Below are positions 40,276-47,511 of a stretch of DNA of 62,301 bases, one piece after another. The notes under the pieces are model-generated. The model was not told the origin of the DNA. It was given only the letters and a program-made list of their open reading frames with translations, and searched no databases. Source of the stretch: a virus; IMG/VR virus record IMGVR_UViG_3300009285_003312, positions 1-62,301 of that record. One strand, given 5' to 3'. Numbering within the stretch: position 1 is the first letter of the stretch; each line of letters starts with the position of its first letter. The position numbers were made by a program, and so were the translations under genes.

Positions 40276-40728
40276 TCAATCCCAAAGAGCTTCAATCCAT
40301 TCCGCAAATAGGGAGAGACCAGTTTTCATTGTCTTGTCAAGCTTTTTATACTGTTTGATTGGAGGGAACTCAGCCTTGGCATTAACGGCCTCAAATCCTT
40401 GAGCCATCTGCTCCAATATCTTCTCCCACTCTTTTCTAGACTTAAGACCAGAAGGACATCCAGCCATACAACCATTATCATCTTTTAATTTTCTAATAGC
40501 CTCTGGCATCCAACTAGAAACATAATATCCAAGATCCCAGACATCTTCATCTGAATATCCACGAACCCCTCTTTGGTAGAAGCTCTTAATATCGCGCCAT
40601 GCCCCACTGGTAATCCACGCCCATGCGCGAATAAGCGCATATTTAGGAGAATTACTAAATAACCTCTCCCATTCGTTAATAAATCCCTCGGTAAACTCTA
40701 CCTTGTTAATCTTTTTTTTCATGATCAT
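40276..40728 (-). CDS. Unknown protein, Trp-rich
   Basis: This 150-residue protein has AWAWITSGAWRDIKSFYQRG, DEDVWDLGYYVSSWMPEAI, GCMAGCPSGLKSRKEWEKIL. It is mainly helical and not recognised. It overlaps the upstream small gene by 23 bases. An ATG two codons downstream (40722) is an alternative start. Confidence 0.5.
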   Translation of the reverse strand: MIMKKKINKVEFTEGFINEWERLFSNSPKYALIRAWAWITSGAWRDIKSFYQRGVRGYSDEDVWDLGYYVSSWMPEAIRKLKDDNGCMAGCPSGLKSRKEWEKILEQMAQGFEAVNAKAEFPPIKQYKKLDKTMKTGLSLFAEWIEALWD

Positions 40729-40870
40729 CCCACATATTAATTAAAATATCATCAGCATACATCCCAGTCCTAAGTTCGAATCTTTCTACTAAATCAGATA
40801 GACTCTCGTATTCTCCGATTGTAGAGACAAAGCCATCTCCATCTTTAGTGATTGCATATACATAAATCAT
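40706..40870 (-). CDS. Unknown small acidic protein
   Basis: A 54-residue frame reads MIYVYAITKDGDGFVSTIG then EYESLSDLVERFELRTG, a plausible beta-alpha fold. Its ATG overlaps the HD-domain gene stop as ATGA, giving translational coupling. Confidence 0.5.
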   Translation of the reverse strand: MIYVYAITKDGDGFVSTIGEYESLSDLVERFELRTGMYADDILINMWDDHEKKD

Positions 40871-41295
40871 AGGTCGCTCCCATCCTTCCAGAATTTAGTT
40901 TTACGGAGATAGTGATTCCTGCGCTTCTCACTCCAACTCTGCATTCTAGAGATATTAGATAATCTATTTGCCAAATTTATCATAATCGCGGTTTGGGATT
41001 TTAGCCTAGGGAAGTAATAACCATATTCATCTTCCTGACCCTCATGGGTTACCTCGTTTACCAAATCAGCAACCCTATGGCCAAAGTTCTCTTTGAGTTC
41101 TTCATAAGTTGTATCGGTATCTTCAATGGTGTCATGGAGTAGGGCGGCAGCGAGGATCTCTTCATCGTTGGTAACATTAGATATAATCTGGAGGGTGTTA
41201 ACTAGATGAGCCTTTACATAAAGCTCCCCATTATCATCTAGGGTATCCCCATGTTTCTCGCAAGCGAATAATAGTGCCTTACCTACTATGTCCAT
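40867..41295 (-). CDS. HD-domain hydrolase (SpoT/MESH1-like)
   Basis: This 142-residue protein has EEILAAALLHDTIEDTDTTY, the H-D metal site followed by an E-D pair characteristic of (p)ppGpp hydrolases. ADLVNEVTHEGQED and AIMINLANRLSNISRM follow. The upstream LACEKHGD-like helix carries the first His. It would hydrolyse guanosine (p)ppGpp or a related nucleotide, which could blunt the host stringent response. It overlaps both neighbours. Confidence 0.8.
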   Translation of the reverse strand: MDIVGKALLFACEKHGDTLDDNGELYVKAHLVNTLQIISNVTNDEEILAAALLHDTIEDTDTTYEELKENFGHRVADLVNEVTHEGQEDEYGYYFPRLKSQTAIMINLANRLSNISRMQSWSEKRRNHYLRKTKFWKDGSDL

Positions 41296-41753
41296 AAACT
41301 CTCCACGCAGTGTTGAATAATCTTTCTAAATTGTTTAGGTTTAAGATCCTTCTGGTATTCCATACCCCTACCTATCCACTTATACCAACGGACCCAATAT
41401 CCATTGGGCTTATAGTAAAATTGTGGAGCTCCTCCCCAGTCGGCGCACTCCTGGCCAAATCTCTTCTTAATTTCATTATTCATCTTTGTATAGTTTGGAT
41501 TCTCTAAGGGACTATTCATCATACACCAGAGACAAGAGTCTTCTTCCATACACCAGCAATATGTCCTCATCATAAACACATCATTCTCAAAATCAACTCC
41601 ATATCCATAGGTTCCCCCTAGTCCAAGACTAACCGAGTCTTCTGATACTTTACCACTATCCACAATGGCCTTAGCTAGATCAACCAACATACAATCTTGA
41701 TCACTCTCTGCTATTTCTGGAAATACAATCTCAAGTTTATTTACCTTCTTCAT
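41286..41753 (-). CDS. Unknown Cys/Trp-rich protein
   Basis: This 155-residue protein has LGLGGTYGYGVDFENDVFMM, then YCWCMEEDSCLWCMM (a Cys cluster that may bind metal) and FYYKPNGYWVRWYKW. Not recognised as a family I can name. It overlaps genes on both sides by 10-17 bases. Confidence 0.5.
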   Translation of the reverse strand: MKKVNKLEIVFPEIAESDQDCMLVDLAKAIVDSGKVSEDSVSLGLGGTYGYGVDFENDVFMMRTYCWCMEEDSCLWCMMNSPLENPNYTKMNNEIKKRFGQECADWGGAPQFYYKPNGYWVRWYKWIGRGMEYQKDLKPKQFRKIIQHCVESLWT

Positions 41754-41940
41754 GTGTTAACTCCTGATTCCATAATTCATTAATAATATTCTGTGCATGT
41801 CGTATTTGCTCTTCGGTTGGTATAACCGCCTCAGCCTCCCTATCTGCCAGCGTGTGGCTACCCCAGTCGCCTTTATGTTTGCCTTTGTCTTCAGCATTTC
41901 TTCCATCTCCTATTATTTGCTCCCTATTCTTCGGGGTCAT
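41737..41940 (-). CDS. Unknown small protein
   Basis: From the ATG at 41940 the product is 67 aa, Asp/Glu/Lys-rich with GDWGSHTLADREAEAVIPTE and a helix EEQIRHAQNIINELWNQEL. It overlaps its neighbours by about 17 bases each. Not recognised. Confidence 0.45.
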   Translation of the reverse strand: MTPKNREQIIGDGRNAEDKGKHKGDWGSHTLADREAEAVIPTEEQIRHAQNIINELWNQELTHEEGK

Positions 41941-42139
41941 CTTTTTTACCAATACGTCCTATAATAATTCCATACTCTGGATTAGTGTAATACTGTATGG
42001 CCCTGGCCTTTACTATCGCTCCCCTAAGAGTCTTCTTCTCACAAATACTATATGGAGATCCCATGCACTCAATATCTCCATGCTTAATATCATAATGATC
42101 TTTATACCAAGAAACCATAATTACCGAATTATCACTCAT
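41924..42139 (-). CDS. Unknown small protein
   Basis: This 71-residue protein has SVIMVSWYKDHYDIKHGDIE and LRGAIVKARAIQYYTNPEYG. Its C-terminal end is acidic. It directly follows rtcB with a one-base gap. Not recognised. Confidence 0.5.
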   Translation of the reverse strand: MSDNSVIMVSWYKDHYDIKHGDIECMGSPYSICEKKTLRGAIVKARAIQYYTNPEYGIIIGRIGKKDDPEE

Positions 42140-42140
42140 A

Positions 42141-43346
42141 TCATCCTTTCACCACCGCAAGCGGGGTTAGCTCTACTTTAATATCTACTAGGTCTGTTTG
42201 ATTAGCCATGACGGTAGCAATATCTTTATAAGATCCTGGCGCCTCATCTAGGTCGCGGACATTTCTAACCGAGTGGATAACCCCCTCTAGTTTCTTCTGT
42301 TCATCTTCTAGGTTAAGTGTGCGCTGAGCTTCTTTGCGACCCATCTTACGCCCCGCCCCATGTGAGCATGACTCAAAGGAATCTAGGTTACCCTTGCCCT
42401 CAACAATATAACTTTTACTCCCCTGAGATCCAGGGATAATCCCGATAGTGCCCTTGCGCGCGAGCGTAGCACCCTTGCGATGCACCCAGACATTCTGACC
42501 AAAGTGGTTTTCAAGGGCGGCATAGTTATGGGCGATATTAATCATCTCCTCAAACTCTACCCCATATTGTCCACCAAACTTATCTTCGATGGTATCTGCC
42601 ATAATCATCTTAATGCGGTCCATCATTAGTTTGCGGTTGGCGAGAGCAAACTCGACGCAGTAGTTCATTTCGGCGATATAGGCTTGTCCCTCTTCGCTGT
42701 TGGTGGGCAGGAAGGCGAGTTCCCACTTTTTATCTACCCCAGACATCCATTTGTCGTTTAACTCTACAGCTAGTTTGTTGTAGTAGTTGGCCACAGTAAA
42801 ACCTAGGTTGCGAGAACCAGAGTGAATCATTAACCAGATGTGTCCATCTGATCCTTTTTGGATTTCTATAAAGTGGTTTCCTCCTCCAAGTGTTCCTACT
42901 TGAGATTGAGCCTTTGTAAACTCCTGAAAGATAATTGGCATCTCTGTTGACCAATTGTTCCGACCCTCACATGGCACTGGTAACATCTCTCTTGGTTGGG
43001 TTGTTTTGTGGTGGGCAAAACCAACTGGTATAGCTTCGCGAATCTTACCCATGATGGTTTTAAGTTCTTCGGTACTAATTTCTGTAAGAGTGGTCTTGAC
43101 GGCACACATACCACAACCAATGTCTACGCCAACAAGAGAAGGAACTATTACTCCTTTTGTTGGGACAACAGATCCTATACTAGCTCCTATTCCCAAATGT
43201 CCATCTGGCATTAAGGCAACGTGGTGATGTAAAAATGGAAGAGAACTAACAATCTTCATTTGTTCTATACATTGTTCTTCGATGGTATCTTCACCAGAAA
43301 ATACCTTTAATGGAACCTTCATATCATTGGTTTTAATTGTATACAT
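42141..43346 (-). CDS. rtcB: RNA-splicing ligase RtcB
   Basis: This 401-residue protein has the RtcB landmarks: HHHVALMPDGHLGIGASIGS, VGVDIGCGMCAVKT (metal-binding Asp and Cys), GTLGGGNHFIEIQ, MIHSGSRNLGFTV and SCSHGAGRKMGRKEA, whose His is guanylylated. It joins RNA 2',3'-cyclic phosphate (3'-P) to 5'-OH ends with GTP and Mn2+. In phages it is taken to repair tRNAs cut by host nucleases. It is about the length of bacterial RtcB. A second ligase type lies at 44561-45193. Confidence 0.95.
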   Translation of the reverse strand: MYTIKTNDMKVPLKVFSGEDTIEEQCIEQMKIVSSLPFLHHHVALMPDGHLGIGASIGSVVPTKGVIVPSLVGVDIGCGMCAVKTTLTEISTEELKTIMGKIREAIPVGFAHHKTTQPREMLPVPCEGRNNWSTEMPIIFQEFTKAQSQVGTLGGGNHFIEIQKGSDGHIWLMIHSGSRNLGFTVANYYNKLAVELNDKWMSGVDKKWELAFLPTNSEEGQAYIAEMNYCVEFALANRKLMMDRIKMIMADTIEDKFGGQYGVEFEEMINIAHNYAALENHFGQNVWVHRKGATLARKGTIGIIPGSQGSKSYIVEGKGNLDSFESCSHGAGRKMGRKEAQRTLNLEDEQKKLEGVIHSVRNVRDLDEAPGSYKDIATVMANQTDLVDIKVELTPLAVVKG

Positions 43347-43348
43347 AT

Positions 43349-43618
43349 TTAGTATTCCTCATTGTGGTGGATAAAATGACAATTAGCACATAATAATTCA
43401 CATTTATTAATTTCCTTTAATATTTTTGTCCAAGCATAAGTTATTAATGTTCTAGTATTTATAATAAAACATTTTTCCATAGGATCTATGTGGTCTACCT
43501 GAAAAATACAAGAGTTTTTACCATTATATTTTAATTCACAGTGTTTACACATTCCTCCCATTAATTCAATAATTTTTTTCTTTAATCTATGACTCCTTAT
43601 GTCCACTGATATATTCAT
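43349..43618 (-). CDS. HNH endonuclease next to rtcB
   Basis: From the ATG at 43618 (GGAAGAG upstream) the product is 89 aa. It contains LMGGMCKHCELKYN, SCIFQVDHIDPMEKC and CELLCANCHFIHHNEEY, a minimal HNH zinc-finger nuclease. It ends 2 bases before the rtcB start, overlaps the previous small gene by 32 bases, and is likely a free-standing homing endonuclease. Upstream ATGs extend it only into the neighbour's sequence. Confidence 0.8.
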   Translation of the reverse strand: MNISVDIRSHRLKKKIIELMGGMCKHCELKYNGKNSCIFQVDHIDPMEKCFIINTRTLITYAWTKILKEINKCELLCANCHFIHHNEEY

Positions 43619-43715
43619 GATCTCTTCCATAGTTATCTTTAATAGGAATAGATCCACCACAACCACATTTACATAATTTTATTTTGACTAGTTTTTCAGT
43701 TGTAATTACTTTCAT
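43587..43715 (-). CDS. Small zinc-knuckle protein
   Basis: This 42-residue frame reads MKVITTEKLVKIKLCKCGCG then GSIPIKDNYGRDHEYISGHK, with four Cys/His in the C-K-C-G-C-G...H...H arrangement common in tiny phage proteins. It has GGGGAA upstream and overlaps the previous gene stop as ATGA. A zinc-binding role is likely; partner unknown. Confidence 0.6.
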   Translation of the reverse strand: MKVITTEKLVKIKLCKCGCGGSIPIKDNYGRDHEYISGHKES

Positions 43716-43864
43716 TTCTTGTTCCCCATAAAGCTACTAAACAGATCTTCAAAATCTGGCGTTTTAGACCTCTTACCACACTTAGTACACATATCTTTAT
43801 AGTGTATGGTAGTGCTCTTACAATTATCACAATATTTAGGGATCATAGCGGCTTGAGCATTCAT
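43712..43864 (-). CDS. Small zinc-ribbon protein, leaderless
   Basis: This 50-residue frame reads MNAQAAMIPKYCDNCKSTTI then HYKDMCTKCGKRSK, a four-Cys zinc ribbon. The promoter -10 box (43876-43871) ends 6 bases before the ATG, so it should be translated from a leaderless mRNA. It is followed by another zinc-binding small protein with ATGA overlap. Confidence 0.6.
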   Translation of the reverse strand: MNAQAAMIPKYCDNCKSTTIHYKDMCTKCGKRSKTPDFEDLFSSFMGNKK

Positions 43865-43870
43865 ATATAA

Positions 43871-43899
43871 ACCATATCATCTATTCATATATTTGTCAA
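43871..43899 (-). promoter_or_regulatory. Promoter of small zinc-protein/HNH/rtcB cluster
   Basis: TTGACA (43899-43894), 17 bases and TATGGT (43876-43871). The ATG at 43864 is 6 bases further on. Confidence 0.6.
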
Positions 43900-44113
43900 C
43901 AGTACCCATATAACCACGCTGCCCATGAGCCTTTTGGCTAATTTTACTATTATTTTTTGTTTTATTATGATCCTCCGCTTGTAACATTGTGGCAATAGCT
44001 ATTATTGGTTCTCGATCTCTAGAATCTCCATTAATAGAGGCCTCATCACTAGTCCACTCATTAAATATAGTTTCCGCCTCTTTTAGATAGTTAAATATTT
44101 TTATACTTTGCAT
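43877..44113 (-). CDS. Unknown small protein
   Basis: This 78-residue protein has IFNYLKEAETIFNEWTSDEA, PIIAIATMLQAEDHNK and a Gly/Lys-rich tail. Its stop overlaps the promoter of the following zinc-protein genes. Not recognised. Confidence 0.45.
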   Translation of the reverse strand: MQSIKIFNYLKEAETIFNEWTSDEASINGDSRDREPIIAIATMLQAEDHNKTKNNSKISQKAHGQRGYMGTVDKYMNR

Positions 44114-44559
44114 TAATATAAGTCCTCGCTATATAAAGTTGTGCCCTCATAACCATGTTCTGCCACACTGGGTATTCCAGCAGCGTCCTGAAGCTTACGC
44201 CCAACCTCACGGGTTACATATCTATTCTTAGAGGTAATAAACCCCTGGGCAGACTGGGAACTTGAGGGCCTCATGTCTCTGGCTAGTATCGCCTTAAAAC
44301 AATCTCCATGGCGGTGACCGCGGATAATTCTTCCAGTTGTAGATTTAACTGCGGCACAGATTACTATTTCTAAACCCCCTTTTTTCTTGGTTATTTTATT
44401 GGCCTGCCATCCGTCAGCTATTTTTTCCAGTATGTTTCCCTTACATTCTGGACACTGGGTCGGCCAACCAGCAATCTGAGTTGTGCCACTAATACCAAAG
44501 GCAACATTCATCTTGTGGCCACAGCCCTTACATTCTAGGGTTGATTGGATAAAACTCAT
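44113..44559 (-). CDS. Zn-ribbon protein with GHRH-x-DC motif, unknown
   Basis: From the ATG at 44559 the product is 148 aa. The N terminus has a zinc ribbon (ECKGCGHKMN and QCPECKGNILEK). The C-terminal part has GRIIRGHRHGDCFKAILAR then RYVTREVGRKLQDAAGI, a conserved-looking block common in phages but without known function. It ends 1 base before the next gene and starts 1 base after the RNA ligase stop. Confidence 0.55.
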   Translation of the reverse strand: MSFIQSTLECKGCGHKMNVAFGISGTTQIAGWPTQCPECKGNILEKIADGWQANKITKKKGGLEIVICAAVKSTTGRIIRGHRHGDCFKAILARDMRPSSSQSAQGFITSKNRYVTREVGRKLQDAAGIPSVAEHGYEGTTLYSEDLY

Positions 44560-44560
44560 A

Positions 44561-45193
44561 TTACTCCTTATTTTCTTTATGCGTCTCTTCTGACCAGTCG
44601 AACATATCTCGGCGCAGTTTGGCCATCCTGACTCCATCTGGGTGGTAGAAGACTACTCCTTCAGCAAATATCTTCTTTTTCTTATCTACGCCATACTTTT
44701 GGGCCATAAGTGAAAATAGGTATTCCCTAAACCATCCCGACCAGTTCTCAAAGGTTCTCTCGTGTTTATAGAAACTAGTATACATTAACCTGCTTTCCGC
44801 CAGTACAAACGGCATCCACACCCTATCCTTAAGATTAAGTGGATTTGCCTGGATCTTCTCCCCAACTGCCTCACCATAATATTGACCATCCCTAAATTTA
44901 AGCCATCCCTTTTCGGTGCTATTTAATAAACAAGACACTATGGGGGAACCAGACCAGAATCCAACTCTATTCTCTCGGTTATAAATCTGAGTTACCTCTC
45001 CATTTTCTACAACCACACTTACATTGGTCCCATCCAGTTTCTCGATTGCTTTCACGGCAGGCTCATCAAACACCCATTGGTAGTCTGGGTCAATCTCTGG
45101 GGTCACTACATATTTACCATTAATCGTCTTGCGGATAAATGGGCTATGGAGTTTGGGCATGTCTAATATAGCGGCAGCGGTGTTTACTTTCAT
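44561..45193 (-). CDS. Adenylyl-transfer RNA ligase family protein
   Basis: From the ATG at 45193 (GGAGGGAAG upstream) the product is 210 aa. Nucleotidyltransferase motif I is IEKLDGTNVSV with Lys52 as the expected adenylylated lysine. QIYNRENRVGFW and YYGEAVGEKIQANPL cover motifs Ia/III, and IFAEGVVFYHPDGVRMAKLR covers motifs IV and V. It would join 3'-OH and 5'-phosphate RNA ends using ATP. It lacks a C-terminal extension, similar to Rnl5-like minimal ligases. Together with RtcB it covers both types of RNA break. Confidence 0.8.
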   Translation of the reverse strand: MKVNTAAAILDMPKLHSPFIRKTINGKYVVTPEIDPDYQWVFDEPAVKAIEKLDGTNVSVVVENGEVTQIYNRENRVGFWSGSPIVSCLLNSTEKGWLKFRDGQYYGEAVGEKIQANPLNLKDRVWMPFVLAESRLMYTSFYKHERTFENWSGWFREYLFSLMAQKYGVDKKKKIFAEGVVFYHPDGVRMAKLRRDMFDWSEETHKENKE

Positions 45194-45372
45194 TCTTCCC
45201 TCCAGGTTAGTCTTTTCCAAATAATAAGTAAGATATTAGTATCTTTGTCTACTCCATGTATCTGTGCCATATGTTCGTCGCGGACTCTCTCGCTTATATA
45301 TATATCTTGGCAAACCGAGCAGGGATAACCAGCGAGATTACCATATCCAACTCCTACGCTTAAAACATTCAT
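45190..45372 (-). CDS. Small C2H2-like zinc-finger protein
   Basis: This 60-residue protein has CSVCQDIYISERVRDEHMAQIHG, a single Cys2His2 finger (positions about 18-40). It ends with ATGA overlap into the RNA ligase gene. A DNA/RNA binding or small regulatory role is possible. Confidence 0.6.
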   Translation of the reverse strand: MNVLSVGVGYGNLAGYPCSVCQDIYISERVRDEHMAQIHGVDKDTNILLIIWKRLTWREE

Positions 45373-45394
45373 ATTACCCCCTTATTATCTTTAA

Positions 45395-45715
45395 TCACCT
45401 ATCTTGCCATCCGCCTTGACACTCAAAGCAGAGTCCTTGATATTTATCACATGTCTCTTCTATGGCATCCATGTTGCACTCAGTACACGAGTGGTCTGGA
45501 TATTCACAATCACACCACTTACACCTTGGTTTTTCTTTTATCTTTTTGTCTTTCATATCCGCCTTACTCCTCTCATCACTTTTATATTCTTCCACTAACT
45601 CAAGTATCTGGGTTACTAAATTGTCGGCCTTGTTGAGGTAATCGCCTTGATAATCAGCTTCCCTCGCCAGTTCAATAATATGCCTTGCTTTTACGACCAG
45701 TTCGGATAGCTTCAT
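45395..45715 (-). CDS. Helical protein with Cys-rich C terminus
   Basis: In this 106-residue protein the N-terminal half is helical (ELVVKARHIIELAREADYQG, VTQILELVEEYKSDE). The C-terminal half has CKWCDCEYPDHSCTECN and GLCFECQGGW, enough for two zinc sites. Not recognised. Confidence 0.5.
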   Translation of the reverse strand: MKLSELVVKARHIIELAREADYQGDYLNKADNLVTQILELVEEYKSDERSKADMKDKKIKEKPRCKWCDCEYPDHSCTECNMDAIEETCDKYQGLCFECQGGWQDR

Positions 45716-45728
45716 GTCTTACTCCTTA

Positions 45729-45908
45729 TTAGGCAAACCACCAAGTATAATCTTTTGTAATCCTATCTAGTTTCTTCATCAGCGCAGGTTCATACTCCCT
45801 GGCAATGAGGGTTATTATTTGATCATAGTAACTGTGAGTCCCTTCCCAATCCCTATCTTCCCCAGCTTTCTTCATCTTCTTAATTAATTCAGCTATTTTC
45901 TTCTCCAT
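45729..45908 (-). CDS. Small helical protein, leaderless
   Basis: This 59-residue frame reads MEKKIAELIKKMKKAGEDRD then WEGTHSYYDQIITLIARE. It has a promoter whose -10 box (45921-45916) ends 7 bases before the ATG, so translation should be leaderless. Not recognised. Confidence 0.5.
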   Translation of the reverse strand: MEKKIAELIKKMKKAGEDRDWEGTHSYYDQIITLIAREYEPALMKKLDRITKDYTWWFA

Positions 45909-45915
45909 AGACCAG

Positions 45916-45944
45916 ATTATCCTATACTTCTATATATTTGTCAA
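45916..45944 (-). promoter_or_regulatory. Promoter of leaderless small gene
   Basis: TTGACA (45944-45939), 17 bases and GATAAT (45921-45916), 7 bases ahead of the ATG at 45908. Confidence 0.6.
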
Positions 45945-45953
45945 TACTGGTAT

Positions 45954-46100
45954 CTACTTCCCCCTTCTATTCTCAAACTCTTCTTTCTGTGACCTAGCAT
46001 CGTAAAGCATTTCCCAGTCCCGCTCTCGCTTTATCCTTCGGTATTACCTTGCTTTAACCCAAATCAACAACAATATTAGTCCAACCACTACAAATATCAT
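45954..46100 (-). pseudogene. Small membrane protein interrupted by an in-frame TAA
   Basis: The ATG at 46100 follows GAGGAA. The first 18 codons encode one membrane helix (MIFVVVGLILLLIWVKAR). Then comes TAA (46046-46044), and the same frame continues as a highly charged tail YRRIKRERDWEMLYDAR, then SQKEEFENRRGK, ending at TAG. A helix plus charged tail is a natural small membrane protein, so the TAA looks like a mutation, a sequencing error, or a readthrough point. Two separate peptides are also possible. Confidence 0.4.
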
Positions 46101-46467
46101 GTTTTTCCTCTAATTATATAAATCATTATATATTATTTTCTCTTTCATTACCAGGCTCTCGCCCTACATCTATGTACTTAAGGTCGTGTAATGGGGCTAG
46201 AAGGGCTTGAATAGTATGGGAGTGGGGTATAGCGGGTTTGTAGGGCGGAAGCTTTGCTTAACAAGGCGGTAGCGGGGTAAAAGGGTAATTTTTTATTGGA
46301 AATTTTGATAATGTTTTATATTATAGGGTATCTTTTTGGCACAGTTGGGGTATGTTTCTGTAAAAAGTCATTTTAAGAGGTAAAATCCAAAAAATCCTGC
46401 AGATTATTTTCTCTTTTTATCCATTTACTATAGGATATTACCAATAATCAGATTATTTTTGGAAAAT
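46101..46467. other. Intergenic region with GC-rich repeat copy
   Basis: This 367-base stretch has no convincing gene on either strand. It has AT-rich ends and a purine-rich central part around 46175-46290 that contains one perfect copy of the 13-base word at 46265-46277. Near the leftward side there are several TATAAT-like boxes that could start the small membrane gene. No terminator was seen. Confidence 0.4.
46265..46277 (+). repeat. Copy of 13-base GC-rich word (GGCGGTAGCGGGG)
   Basis: GGCGGTAGCGGGG. Identical copies are at 15486-15498 and 59099-59111 (same strand) and 47421-47433 (opposite strand). The core GGCGGTAGC is also found at 33054-33062, and as reverse complement at 23897, 47948, 48909, 50149 and 52369. 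Confidence 0.65.
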
Positions 46468-46923
46468 TTAATTATATTTCTCTAAATAATCAATTGCTTT
46501 TTGAAGATATTGGATATTATCTCTGAAATTACCAAGTCCATGGTTACAATATTGACATAAAATACCCCTAGGAGTATTATTTTTATGGTTATGGTCAAAG
46601 TGTGACTCTCTTATCCCCTCTGGGAGTTTTTTCTGGCAGACGGCACACTTCCAGTCCTGTTGATCAAGTAACTCATGTTTAAGTTTTAGCGTTCCACCAA
46701 AACCATATTCTCTTAATTTTTGGTTATAGTGATAATTTTTACCATTTTCAGTCTGGATATATTTTTGTTGGTATCTTTTTCTCTCAGCCCTCCCTGCGGG
46801 GGTTTTACGATAGTATTTCCTATAACAATTTTTACACAGCCCCCTACCATCATGCGGCTTATCTACCGTCCCACATCTGGTACACGATTTATATTTTAGA
46901 CTCCACTGGTTTATTTTGGGCAT
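46468..46923 (-). CDS. Recombination endonuclease VII-like protein
   Basis: This 151-residue protein has an N-terminal zinc ribbon (CTRCGTVDKPHDGRGLCKNC) and a T4 endonuclease VII-like catalytic region: DQQDWKCAVCQKKLPEG, SHFDHNHKNNTPRGILCQYC and NHGLGNFRDNIQYLQKAIDY. This family cuts Holliday junctions or acts as a homing nuclease. It has a promoter with a -10 box 7 bases ahead of the ATG, giving a leaderless mRNA. Two more members are at 59045-59959. Confidence 0.85.
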   Translation of the reverse strand: MPKINQWSLKYKSCTRCGTVDKPHDGRGLCKNCYRKYYRKTPAGRAERKRYQQKYIQTENGKNYHYNQKLREYGFGGTLKLKHELLDQQDWKCAVCQKKLPEGIRESHFDHNHKNNTPRGILCQYCNHGLGNFRDNIQYLQKAIDYLEKYN

Positions 46924-46930
46924 TAATTAG

Positions 46931-46959
46931 AGTATAAAGCACCCCTATATTAAAGTCAA
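46931..46959 (-). promoter_or_regulatory. Promoter of endonuclease VII-like gene
   Basis: TTGACT (46959-46954), 17 bases and TATACT (46936-46931). The ATG at 46923 is 7 bases further, so the mRNA is predicted to be leaderless. Confidence 0.65.
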
Positions 46960-47308
46960 CCCCCATATTACTCCCCCCATATAAAACCTAAAAAATTTGG
47001 AAAAATTTATTCGACCTTTAAGGAAAACCACTTTTCAACGTAAACACCGAAGGCATCCAGTACTATATATCTACTCCTATACCCCGTTTCTGCCAGGAGG
47101 GTGTGCCCTTTTTACTATAGGACGTGGCTATGTGGCGTCTTATAGTATTATACCCCTCTCCCCCCTGCACGCAGGCTATCCGCGGGGGATTGTATGCGCC
47201 ATGTCGCACAATATATCTTTTATGACGTGGTGTACCAGAGGTGGCATGGTGTAGCTGTACATTATAGGCTGTATATTGGGTGGCTTGTGATCTGGACAAC
47301 CTAAGCGC

Positions 47309-47337
47309 TTGACATCATTGACAACTTATGCTACTAT
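47309..47337 (+). promoter_or_regulatory. Right-arm promoter 1
   Basis: TTGACA, 17 bases and TACTAT. The spacer itself contains a second TTGACAACTTATG, which is shared with the other right-arm promoters. Confidence 0.6.
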
Positions 47338-47420
47338 TTAACTGCACCTTAATAATAGAATAGCAAAAAACCCAAAAAGGGACGCGCGCAAAAGGGTGAA
47401 CCCATAGTAAAATGAGGTCA

Positions 47421-47433
47421 CCCCGCTACCGCC
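47421..47433 (-). repeat. Copy of 13-base GC-rich word, inverted
   Basis: CCCCGCTACCGCC on the plus strand, the reverse complement of the copy at 46265-46277. The two lie in inverted orientation about 1.15 kb apart across the control region. Confidence 0.6.
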
Positions 47434-47511
47434 TTGTAAAGCTAAAGCTGTAAAGTAATAATACATTATAAGTTATATGGAGGCCAATAAGTGGCTATAA
47501 GGGGAAATTAT

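Larger units (their letters stand above)
46924..47511. other. Divergent control region between the two genome arms
   Basis: This 588-base region separates the leftward arm from the rightward arm. It holds a leftward promoter (46931-46959) and a rightward promoter (47309-47337), one copy of the 13-base word (47421-47433), and GC-poor direct and inverted short repeats. Overlapping short frames on both strands (46997-47299) have no ribosome sites or recognisable products and are not annotated as genes. It is a good candidate for a replication origin or early switch, but no iteron set was found by eye. Confidence 0.5.

Noticed and set aside
46997-47299. Two overlapping frames on opposite strands in the control region (85 and 78 codons)
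   Set aside because: No ribosome sites, no recognisable motifs, and the composition looks like intergenic DNA.
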